Positions 1-12,800 of a stretch of 64,000 nucleotides of DNA are shown piece by piece. The position numbers were made by a program, and so were the translations under genes. This stretch comes from Serripes groenlandicus (lineage: Eukaryota > Mollusca > Bivalvia > Cardiida > Cardiidae): assembly GCA_031761405.1 (NCBI GenBank), contig JASEVX010000011.1, positions 23,850,316-23,914,315 on the forward strand, read 5' to 3'. The notes beneath the pieces were generated by a model, which saw nothing but the letters and a program-made list of their open reading frames with translations, was not told where the DNA came from and searched no databases. The stretch's first letter is position 1; every line of letters starts with the position of its first letter.

Positions 1-201
1 CTACACTTTCAATTAATGTGATTTCCCACATTTTTTCATCTTCTATGTTGTCTGCTGCAGATTTATTGTATGTGGGCAAGACTTAAAAATGATAAGAAAA
101 ACATAGATAGGTGAACTGGTCACTGAACTATGCATGACATGCTGTTGGATATGACCTCATTCTCCTTTACTTTTTATAATACGTTTAGAGTCATCTGCTT
201 T

Positions 202-430
202 AAACCCTTTCCCTCATATAGATGCTGTATGACGCCTCTGCAGCAGACTGCCTTTTGAAAACATAGTGACAAAAGAAGAAATTGCTCAAAATGAGCAATT
301 TCTCCTTTTGCCACACTGTTTTCCACTTTTAGTCATTGGTTATCCATTCAAATATAGAGATTTTCTATGTTTGACAAAATATGTTCAAAGTCGTCTGCTG
401 CAGAATTGTCATTTGAGTGAAAGGGTTAAC
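202..430. mobile_element. TTAA MITE (family P), full length
   Basis: The element starts TTTAAACCCTTTCCCTCAT and ends GTGAAAGGGTTAA with the internal palindrome AAATTGCTCAAAATGAGCAA. It is about 228 bp and carries GCAGCAGAC / GTCTGCTGCAG subterminal repeats. The left flank is TTTAAA and not a clean TTAA. It lies upstream of exon 1. Confidence 0.8.
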
Positions 431-595
431 CTCCTTTACTTTTACTGAAAAATGAAATAACATTTCTGAAACTGTGTTGAAAACATTTTGATAAAGGGTG
501 TAAATGATCATCTTTTAGCAATTTCCCGATTTTTAGAAATGTGTTCATTATAGATATGCTGCAAAGATGTCCAATGTAGTTTGCATTTATTTCAG

Positions 596-811
596 ATGAA
601 GATATTTGTAATCAGTGGTACTCTGGTCAGTAGGACGGCCATGTTGGACGCACTGGAGTACAAGATCAACGTCAGCTCCCACCTTAAGGCTCATGGGGGA
701 TTCAGCTTCGAGGACAAGTCACTAGGTGTCACCACCGTAGGGGCTGCCAGGGAACCAATCAATGCCTGGTTACCACTTTATGTTAATAAGTGTCATTGGG
801 ATAGAGTGAAG
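596..811 (+). CDS. Exon 1 of visible gene (residues 1-72)
   Basis: The exon is 216 nt, opens after ATTTCAG with ATG and ends AAG|GTATGAG in phase 0. It encodes a globular stretch including GTLVSRTAMLDALEYKI and ends INAWLPLYVNKCHWDRVK. Its codon use is richer in GC than the flanking intron, as expected of real coding sequence. The ATG could be the start codon of a transcript with a non-coding first exon, or an internal Met of a longer protein. Confidence 0.82.
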
Positions 812-3800
812 GTATGAGACTTCAGAAGTGTTTAGTCATTTAGTGTCTGGAATAGAAATACAATAAATTTCAATAATACAATACAAATATTTTATTGCAT
901 TAAACAAACAACATGCTTTTAGCAAGACATTGATTTTTACAGAAGAAAATTGAAATATTTACCAACATGAAAATCATGTGAAAAACTTGAGTCTTTTTAA
1001 ATAACCTTAGTACATAAATTTTGATAAATGTTAAACAATAGGAATAGGCTTATGTGAGAATTTTTGTACCCAAGCATAGTAATATCGTTTGATATATTTA
1101 GTTTTAAAATCAGAATATTTTGAACAAAAAATAGAAATGGGAAATCTATTTGATTAAATTTGGTTATTTGAGAAATTTGATGAATTCTATTATTTCTCAG
1201 TCAATTTGAATAAAGTGAATGTTTTTTTTACAATATTTAAATAAGCAATACATTTCAAACCAAATCCCCCTGTGTGGAGTACTGGTGTGAGGAAACACAT
1301 GAGTAAGTGAACTGGCCACCGTGATATGACTGAGAAAATGTTAAAAACAGATCTTATCACATATAACAATGAGTATTTGAACAAAAGCATTCAAAGGACA
1401 AATTAATCACAGATGTTTTATGAAACCATGATTATTTAATCATAATTATCTACTTTTTTTTTCGCCAAGCCCTGGTTACTCTGGTCAATCCAGGGTTTTT
1501 TATGTTTGAACACCAGCTCGGCCAACATTCTTATTGACCTTTGACAAGCATTATTTGTCTTTCATCAATGGGCTAACAGTCTATGTGGAAAGGCAGCCAG
1601 TTGCTTGGAAGTACTGGTGTGTGGAGTACTGGTGTGAGAAAGCCAGGAAATACATGGATTGGTGGACTGGTTGCTGTGATATGACAGAAAAATTGTTGAA
1701 AACAGCTTTAAATCCAAGTCTTTAAAGTACGTTTTTTTCAACATTAGAGCATGGAAACTTCATGTTCATGATTGGCAATGTTGATATAATACAACTGTGA
1801 AACTTTGATTTAATCCGGTTTAAACTGACCAAGATATATATTGCTGAACACACACTCATATACATATATACTGACTTTATTTCAATGCTATAATGAAACC
1901 CGTAGAAATGTTTCAACACTATTCAATGATTATACTTCATTTAAAGAGGTTTTCCAAAGTTTTGCGTTACTGTTTCCAAAGTCGTCTGCTGAATTTTTTT
2001 TGAATGTGGGAAATGGGTTGAAACTAACAAATCTGTTTAATATAAAAAAAAAATATTCAAGAAAGGATTTTACAATTCATGAGTTACGTAACATGAATAT
2101 AAAAAATGTTGTATTGATATTTATTTGGTGAAATTTTGATTTGTCTTGCCCCTTTTTAACTTGACTATTCGAAGAATATGAGAGCTATACTACTCAACCT
2201 GGCGTCGGCGTTGGCGTCCACTTCACACTTTGGTTAAGGTTTTGCATGCAAGTACTTAAATACTACATGTATTGCATTGAAACTTTCTACAACCCTACTA
2301 AACTATCACACCTATGTAGATTATCAAGTTAGATAACTCTATCCTGCATTTTATGCAAGTTATGGCCCTTTTTTACTTAGAAATTCTGGTTAAAGTTTTG
2401 TGTGCAACTAAATTAAGAGTCCATATCTCAGTATTTACTTGATGCATTGCATTGAAACTTTATACAACTCTACCCAAGCATCACACCTATGTAGATTATC
2501 AGGTTAGATAACTCTATCCTGCATTTTATGCAAATTATGGCCCTTTTTTTACTTAGAAATTCTGGTTAAAGTTTTGCGTGCAACTAAATTAAGAGTCCAT
2601 ATCTCTGTATTTATCTGATGCATTGCATTGAAACTTTCTACAACCCTACCCAACTATCACACCTGTGTAGATTATTAAGTTAGATAACTCTATCCTGCAT
2701 TTTATGCAAATTATGGCCCTTTTTTTACTTAGAAATTCTGGTTAAAGTTTTGCGTGCAACTAAATTAAGAGTCCATATCTCTGTATTTACCTGATGCATT
2801 GCATTGAAACTTTATACAACTCTACTTAACTATCACACCTATGTAGATTATCAAGTTAGATAACTCTATCCTGCATTTTATGCAAGAAATGGCCCTTTTT
2901 TTACTTAGAAATTCTGGTTAAAGTTGTGCATACAACTACATTAAGAGACCATCTCTTAGTAACTACTTGATGCATTGCATTGATACTTTATACAACCCTT
3001 CCCAACCATCACACCTATGTAAACAATGAAGTATGATAACTCTATCTAGTATATTTTGCAATTTATGGCCCTTTTTTTAACTAGAAATTCTAGTTTAAGT
3101 TTTGCATGCAACTAAATTAAGAGTCGATATTCTAGTATTTACTTCATGCATTGCTTTGAAACTTTATGCAACCCTATCCAACTATCACACCTATGTTGAT
3201 TTTCAAGTTAAATAACTCTATCCTGCATTTTATGCAAGTTATGGCCCTTTTTATTCTGGTTAAAGTTTTGCATGCAACTACATTAAGAGACCATATCTTA
3301 GTAACTACTTCATGCATTGCCATGAAACTTTATACTTTCCTTCCCAATCATCACACCTATGTAAACAATCACATACGATCATTCTATCCAGCATTTTAGG
3401 CTAGTTATGGCCCTTTTTGGACTTAGAAATTCTAGATTAAGTTTTGCAACTACATTTAGAGTGTAATTTCATTAACAACTTGAATGTATTGAAACTTTAT
3501 GTATACAACCTTTCCCAATTTCACAACTATAAACACAACCAATTAAGAAAACTCTATCCTGCATATGGTGCAAATTGTTGCGTTTTTTTTACTTAAAAAA
3601 TTATGGTTAAAGGTTTGCGTGCAACTCCATTAAGAGTCCATATCTTAGTAAATACTTGATGCATTCCATTGCCTTCCTAACCATCACACCTATTGAAATA
3701 ATCAAGTTAAATAACTCTATCCTGCATATAATGCAAATTATCACCCTTTAAGAAATTATGGTTAATGTTTAGCATGCAACTACATTAGAGTCCATTATCT

Positions 3801-6800
3801 CAGTAACTTAAATAAGCGGTGGAATAGTCGAGAGCGCTGTCCTCCGACAGCTCTTGTTATTGTTTGGATTGTTAAATTGTTAAGGTAATACTTTCATGTT
3901 AACTTTTTTTTAATATGACAGGTGATCTTACAGCCAGCCCTGGGTTCTTTTTGTACCCTGGACCCGCTAGGCTATCACCACAAACAATTAGATGTTCTAT
4001 TTATGGTACTGGGGTCCATGATTGGACAGATCAACGACAAGAACGTGGGAGAACATCAACTCAGACTAATATTCTCTGTACAGAGAACTTGTGCAGGTAA
4101 AATTCGACGTTCTATGGTAACTGTTTTATTGTGGCACACCACCTGTAAGCCAACACTCAAGATTAACAAAATGATGCACCAGCACAAAAATATAAGGAAT
4201 ATTTATATCATAAATGACGTCGCCAGCATGAAATAACGTCATTATATATTTTTGATATATAACTAGTGTAATATTTTTGATATATAACTAGTGTAATATT
4301 TTTGATATATAACTAGTGTAATATTTTTGATATATAACTAGTGTAATATTTTTGATATATAACTAGTGTAATATTTTTGTGTCACCTGCGTAGCATGGTA
4401 GGCACTTAGGGATTAATTTTTTTTTCTGGCGTCTGTCTGTCTGTCCATCTGTCTGCCTGTCTGTCGTCACACTTTTTCGTCACGTTTTCAAATAACTTTT
4501 TTCCTACTCAAATGATTACATTGAAACTTCTGACAAATGTTTATATCAATGTGTGTGTTGGGTTCACAAAAGCGAGATAATCCAAATATGTTTTATATCA
4601 GAGTTATTGCCCCTTTTCTGTCAATAATTAAAATTTTCTGACAAGGCCCCGGCAGGTGACACACGTGCTCCGGGGAGCACTCCATTCTAGTTGATATATA
4701 ACTAGTGTAATAACAATTAACGTGATGTCATAACGTAACGTTTAGCGTTGTAAATACGCGCGCTTTATAGCGACGTTTATATGGATATAGCGCTGTAAAT
4801 TATTAAAAGAACATTACATTCGTGTTCATTCAATACGAAATATATTAAACTAGTTTTCTAAAAGTGATAAAAACTCGCCAAGGCTCGTTCTTATCAATTT
4901 CAGAAAACTCGTTTAATAAATTCCGTATTGAATGACCACTCATGTAATATCCTCTATTTATTCAAGCACATTGGAGATGCTACCAACATACCCAATGTCA
5001 TATTTGTCATGTTGGCAGGGTACCAATGTACCAAACCACTTGCTTGACCTCAAAAGATTCATTAACCCTTTCCCTCATACGACAATTCTGCAGCAGACGA
5101 CTTTGAACGTATTTTGTCAAAACATAGAAAATCTCCATAATTGAATGGATAACCTATGACAAAAAGTGGAAAACATGGTGGCAAAAGGAGAAATTGCACG
5201 TTTTGTGCAATTTCTTCTTTTGTCACTATGTTTTCAAAAAGCTGTCTGCTGCAGAGGCGTCAGAAAGCGTCTATATGAGGGAAAGGGTTAAACTATTTTG
5301 GATATGATAGACTGTTCATGATGATGTTCATTCCTTACTATTCATGATGGGTGATTTATCATTCTTCACTTTATTTGTGATGTCTGATTTAATGTAGATT
5401 AAACCGTACAAACCGCTTTGGTTATGTAGTGGAAGATCATCCACCTCGGGTGTTCGCAGGTTCAATCCCCAGCCGGGCCATACCAAAGACTTTAAAAATG
5501 GTAGTAATGGCTGCCCTCTTTGGCTCAGAGTTGCGGGGTAAGCAATAAGACCAACTGGCTGTTGTCAGGATAAATGCACCAGTAGTATTGGTAACTTACC
5601 AAAGAAACGCTGTGATATAACTGATGTATCTTGGACTATATTATTGTCAAATGTTATAGCATGATAAGACAATATTTAAAATCTTATATAATGGGATATG
5701 AGTTAAAATGATTTATTACATATTGCAGTACCATCGGTTAAAGTTATTTAAGTGGGAATAAATACATCTTGCTCTTAATAAATAATTTTTGTCTTTTTAC
5801 AGCATGTATGACAGAATTTGATCTAACCAAGCAAGTCACAGACATTGTGGAACAGTTTGTTACCACACCTGGGGGCCGTACTAGGGATGTGATTGCCCAA
5901 CTCTACACTCTGATTGGTTATATCGTTTCCATGCCAATAGAATCAGCAAGGACATTATTCAAAATGGAAGGTAGGAGTTTTGTTTAGTTGCAGATAAAGA
6001 ATATTTCATTTAACTATTTGCTGATGATGAAACGATATTTAGTACGATAAAAAAAAATTGTAGATCCTTTTGAAACACAATGTTTTGCAAATACAATCAT
6101 TTTTGCAACCTTTATAATTACTTTTGGCATACACATATTTTAAAGTTGTGAAATTTCTTTATGGTAGAACATCCCTTATTGGCTTGGCAAATTCTGAATG
6201 AGGTCGTTATAGATGGGTTCTGTTTTTGGGCATGTTTGAATCCGCTGTGGCCTAGTGGTTAGCGTCAGGGATTTGGAACTGAGCATCCTGGGTTCGATCC
6301 CCAGTTGCGGCACTGTTGTCATCGTGGAGTGCCCTTGAGCAAGGCACATTTCCTAGCCTAGTACTGGTTTGTTTACCCAGGGATCATGAATAAGTGAACT
6401 GTTGCCTTGATATAACTGAAATAAGGTTGAAAATAGCGTAAAACCCCAACAAAAGGTTTCAGACAAAATTGGAACACCTAGCCTATTAGGTGTGTTCTTT
6501 CTAAAAGAAAAGAGGATAACATCTAGCCAAATAAAAGTGAGGTTTAAGACAAAATTGTAACACCTAGCCAGTTAGGTGTGTTCTTTCTAAAAGAAAAGAT
6601 GATAAAATCTAGCTAAATAAAAGTGAGGTTTCAGACAAAATTGGAACACCTAGCCTTTTAGGTGTGTTCTTTCTAAAAGACAAGAGGATAAAATCTAGCC
6701 AAATAAAAGTGAGGTTTCAGACACGATCCTAACAATGCTTAAAGCAACTGTCAATTTATCCTTATCTGAGTATGTTTCAAAGTGCTTGCTACAGATAAGT

Positions 6801-9800
6801 CAAGAGAGACTAAAAAAAAGAAGAGGCCTTACATTCTTTCTCTTGCAGATGCTTTTTGACGCATCTCCAGCAGACGAATTTTGAAAACATTGTGGCAAAA
6901 GATAAATTGCTCTTTACAAGCAATTTCTACTTTTGATACAATGATTTCAATTGGACTCAATAATGCTGCTTTCATTTAAAGAGAAGGTGCATATATTTCT
7001 GCCAAGATGATTTTAATCTCTTTTTAAAATGACTTTTAAAAAATATTGTATTTTCTGCAGTAAAATGTTCTTCATCATTGCAGATGAAAACAACGATATT
7101 GGGCGGTTCTGGTTGGCATTTATCTCAGATGTATTTTCTACAGTAAAATGTTCTTTATCATTGCAGATGAAAACAACAATATTGGGCGGTTCTGGTTGGC
7201 ATTTATCTCAGATGTATTTTCTACAGTAAAATGTTCTTTATCATTGCAGATGAAAACAACAATATCGGGCGGTTCTGGTTGGCATTTATCTCAGAGTGGC
7301 TTCGTCGAGCCACTGGTGGTTTATACAAGGACACTAAGAAAAATGTTCTAAATGGAATAATAAATGCTATTTTAAATGGATCCGCAAGCTCAGGGGAAGG
7401 TAAGGAATATCAAATATAGTATAACACAGCAAGTGCAGTGAAACTACCCAAGAAGTGTTGTCTCGGTCACATACTGTGGCAAAATGATAAATTGCTCTTT
7501 AATTAGCAATATACTTCTTTTGCCTCAATGTTTTCATAAGTAAAGGAAAAAATTTCTTGCCCCCATCTTAGGCTTTCACAACCGCTGTGGCCTAGTTGTT
7601 GGCATTAGGGATTTGGAACTGGGCGTCCTGGGTTCGATCCCCAGTTGCAGTGCTGAAGTCATGGTGGAGTGACATTGGGCAAGGCATATATCCTAGCCTA
7701 GTACTGGTTTGTTTACCCAGGGTTAATTAGTGAACTGTTGCCATGATATAACTGAAATAATGTTGAAAATGGTGTAAAAAGCCAACAAAACATAAAAGCA
7801 AGGACATTCATCCAATACACATGACAAGTGTGTTGGTAAGTCCCTTTTAACCCTTTCCCACATACGACAATTCTGCAGCAGGCGACTTTGAACGTATTTT
7901 GTCAAAACATAGAAAATCTCCATAATTGAAGTGGAAAACATTGTGGCAAAAGGAGAAATTGCACATTTTTTGCAATTTCTTCTTTTGTCACTATGTTTTC
8001 AAAAAGTCGTCTGCTGCAGACGCGTCAGAAAGCGTCTATATGAGGGAAAGGGTTAACCTCACTCTCATGGGATCCAAACCAGGTATCTTTAGATCAATGA
8101 GGCCGATGCCACTGGCTGCAATAACAGAGCTCTAGATAAGGGGCGCTTTACATGTTCTTAAATCTTATTTGACCCTCTCACCCTATGTTGTGGGTACTCA
8201 AAAGAATCGTCTCAATGAGACGATTCTTTTGAGTACCCACATCATAGGGTTTGGTTTGATAATAAGAGAGAAATTGTGGGGAAAAGAGCTGAATACCCCT
8301 TCTTATCTTGACCTATGCATAAGTCGGTGTTAAAACTCTAGACAATTATCACTGGATCTATAGTCAATTGAAAAACAACTTACTGAGTCATCTATATAAA
8401 CATACCACCTGATTGCATGTTACAGATGATGACCCTGTGATAACCAATGCCACAGCAGAACTGATAAGCCTCTGTCTGGACGATACAGTAACAGACACTG
8501 ATGTTGACATTGAACCATTTGATCCACTGGAAGGTCTAAGTGAACCCACTGTAGAACTGTTGCACGATCAGAAGATAGATAGAGCCATGGAAATGTGGGC
8601 TGAAAAAACCACTGGTCATCAAAAGGTAGAATATAGTTTGTTTGATTGGTACTTAACGCCATTTTCAACAGTATTTCAGTTTTATCATGGCTCTTTGTGG
8701 GTATTTTACCAGTAATGCCTGTCTTATTATACCCTCAAATACATAGTATATGGGGGCTATATAGGAGTCACGCTTGTCAGTTGGTCAGTCGGTCCGTTGG
8801 TCTGTAGACATTTCTTGTGAACACTATTTCTCAGCAACCCTTGGTCAGAAGTCAATATAACTTCACAAGAATGATTGATACCAAGCCTAGTTGTGCATAT
8901 TGTCGGCGTGTTGCACTGGAATTATTTTTAAATGAGTTATGGCCCCTTGAATTTCTCATACATATGTATATTGTCAGGCACCAGCTGGGGGTATTCATCA
9001 CTTTCAGTGATATTTCTAGTTTATCATGATACTGATTCATCCATCATAATGATATTACCATAATTTTGAGATGCAAGGCGGGAAACCATTACTCAAATTT
9101 ATAACATCTTTGGTATGAACCCTGGTCTCCTGCTACAAATTCAGATCCTGTAACCACTAAAGCCCGGAGTATATAGTCATTAGCCCTTTCCCACATACAA
9201 CAAATCTGCGGCGGAATACTTTGAAAACATCTAAGCAAAAATATGGAAAATATAAATGAAAGTAAAACAGTCAAACCTGTATTTTAAGATCACTTATGCG
9301 AAGTGAACAATCTGGTCTCTGTTCATAAATGGTCTTTAATTACCGGGTCATTTGTGCAGTAAATAAGAACTTGGGCTAGTGACTTATAGTGATACTGATG
9401 CATCCGTCACACAACTTTGAGTGGCAAGGCGGGAAACCATTACTACCATTTATAAAGTCTTTGGTATGACCCTACTGGTGATTGAACCCTGGTCTCCAGC
9501 TCCAAATTCAGATGCTGTAACCACTAAATCGCGGAGAATATAGTTAGTAATCCTTTCCCACATAGAACAAGTCTCTCGGCAGAATACTTCTAGTCAAAAA
9601 AGGAAATTAAAAATGAAAGTATAATATGGAGTAGTGTTGAAAACACTGTGCCCAAAGATGAAAATGTACATCATAAGCAATTTCTCCTCTTGCCTTAACG
9701 TTTTCAAAAGTCATTTGTTGCAAACATGTCAAACATGTCAAAATGCAATGTCATGTGGGAAAAGGGTTTAATCATGAGTAATTATACTTCATGATTCATC

Positions 9801-12800
9801 ATGACAAATTTAGTCTGTGAACACTATTGGGATTTCATCATATTGTAGAATCTAAGTAAAACTAAGAAATACAAAGACGCCCTGAGAGTCGTTAGAGTAT
9901 GGAATCAAGGTTGCGCTGGCATCATGGGAGATTACACAGCAACAACCAATCAGAATCAGGAGTCTGGAGATGCCAGTCCAGAAGAAGATTCAGATGAGGA
10001 AAACCAAGAAGAGATTGAGAACCAGACTGGGTCAGCAAACAACAATGAAGTAACCAGTCAGTTTGATTGTCAGACTGTCACTTCATCTATTCTGAAAATT
10101 GTGTCTCAGGTAGGAGTTTATTCAATGATTTAACCCTTTCCTACTTACAGAAACATTCTGACCCCTCTGCAGCCGTCAAACATTATGAGCAATTTCACCA
10201 TTTGTCATAATGTTTTCAACTCTATTCGATAAATAAACAATTATTTATAGAGATAGTCCCTATTTTTGCCGAGGTGATTTCAAAGTCTACTGCTGCACAT
10301 TTGTTGTATGTGGGAAAGGGTTATACCTTGGAGGGTTCTTGTTGAAAACTGGTTGCAGTGTAGAACTTTGCAGTAATAGAAATTGGATACACAGTGTTAA
10401 CCCCCTTTCTCATATTAAGACGCCAGATAACTTTAGAAACCATTGTGGCAAAAGAAGAAATTGCTCATAATGAGCAATTTCTCCATGTTGCCACAATGTT
10501 TTCAACTTAATTTAGTAATTCTTTTAGAGAGAGATGCCATATTTTTTATCAAATGTTTTCATAGTCGTCAGCTGCAGATTTTTTTCATTTGGGAAAGGGT
10601 TAAACAAAAATGATTTCCAATACCAAAGGTGCCAGTTTCAATCATATTACAAAAAAATGTTTCTTTGGTGAGCTATGGTTCTCACCCTGTCGTCGTTGTC
10701 GCCGTCACACCTAGTTAAGGCTTTGCATGCATGTACATATTACATCATAGCTCATTTGATACTAGATAGTGGCATGCTTCACTCATTTCTTTCAACACTT
10801 ATTTCATAATTATGTGAAGGCTTTAGGTAGATCTTTATCCCTTTTCCAAATGCAAAACATCTGTAGCAAAAAGTATCTAGCCAGAAATATGAAAATTACT
10901 ATAAATGAAAGTATAATTACTGAAAAGATATGAAAAAATTGTTGCAAATGCAGAAATTTCTCAGATTTCATCTTCAAGTAGGTAAGGGTTAACATTATAG
11001 TTTTAGATCACCGTCCAGAGTCAGTTGCTGACGATTGTATAAACAACTACTCCTCCTAAATCAATGGAAGTATTGTAAAATACTTTCACATGAATGTTCC
11101 TTAGGTGGTCCTCTTTCAAATTTGATCAAATATTTGAATTACATTGACAATAGTGGTTGTCATGGCAACAGAAAGAAAAACACTCTTGGCACTCAATATG
11201 TGACCCGCTACCAAGATTGTTTGAATAATTTGAATACATCGAAAAACATGACCACCAGTGCTTGCTCCTTTTTAGCCCCCCTGAACACGAAGTACTTAAG
11301 GTGAGTTATTGTGATCGCCTTTTGTTCGGCGTCCGTCATGCGTCGTCCGGCAACTTTTTCTCCTCAGTAACCAATGGGTTAATTAGGATGAAAGGATGAA
11401 ACTTCACAGAAAGCATCCTCTAAATAACCTCACAACAATTCCTTCAAATGTTTGGGATCCATGCAGAATTCTGGTTTCCATGGCAACGAAACGAAAAAAA
11501 CTTCAGAAATCTTCTTTTCCCAAACTGGTTGGCAGATTTTCAAATCATTTTGTAGAAATGTTCCTTGGAATAACCTCTATCAGATTCCTTCAAGCCATGT
11601 TGATTGGTGAAAAACATGGCCGCCAGGGGGCAGGGCTAATTAGCGTTAAAGGCTATAGAGAAAACTTAAAAAATCTTCTCCTCCGAAAGAGTCAGACCGA
11701 TTTTCAAATACTTTTGAAGAAATGTTCCTTGGATGACCCTCTATCAGATTCTTTCGAGCCATTCATGTACTAGGAACAACTTAATCTTGTGTTCTGGATA
11801 CTTCATTCTTGTTGTTGTTGTATTATAATATGTTGGCCCTGGCACAGACATGTGCTAATTTAGAATGGCACATTACCACATTCATGTACAAGGAACAACT
11901 TAATCTTGTGTTCTGGATACTTCATTCTTGTTGTTTAAGGATATGTTGGCCCAGGCACAGACATGTGCTAATTTAGAATGGCACATTACCACATTCATGT
12001 ACTAGGAACAACTTAATCTTGTGTTCTGGATACTTCATTCTTGTTTTATAAGGATATGTTGGCCCAGGCACAGACATGTGCTAATTAAGAATGGCACATT
12101 ACCACATTCATGTACTAGGAACAACTTAATATTGTGGTCTGGATACTTCATTCTTGTTGTTGTTGTATTAGAATATGTTGGCCCAGGCACAGACATGTGC
12201 TAATTCAGAATGGCACATTACCACATTCATGTACTAGGAACAACTTAATCTTGTGTTCTGGATACTTCACTCTTGTTGTTTAATGATATGTTGGCCCAGG
12301 TACAGACATGTGCTAATTAAGAATGGCACATTACCACATTCATGTACTAGGAACAACTTAATATTGTGGTCTGGATACTTCATTCTTGTTGTTGTTGTAT
12401 TAGAATATGTTGGCCCAGGCACAGACATGTGCTAATTTAGAATGGCACATTACCACATTCATGTACTAGGAACAACTTAATCTTGTGTTCTGGATACTTC
12501 ATTCTTGTTGTTTAATGATATGTTGTCCCAGGCACAGACATGTGCTAATTTAGAATGGCACATTACCACATTCATGTGCTAGGAACAACTTAATCTTGTG
12601 TTCTGGATACTTCATTCCTGTTGTTTAAGGATATGTTGTCTCAGGCACAGAAATGTGCTAATTTAGAATGGCACATTACCACATCCATGTACTAGGAACA
12701 ACTTAATCTTGTGTTCTGGATACTTCATTCTTGTTTTATAAGGATATGTTGGCCCAGGCACAGACATGTGCTAATTTTGAATGGCACATTACCACATTCA

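Noticed and set aside
1841..2131. 96-aa ORF in intron 1
   Set aside because: Low complexity, AT-rich and MITE-like (AAAGTCGTCTGCTGAA); no acceptor or donor matches the gene phases.
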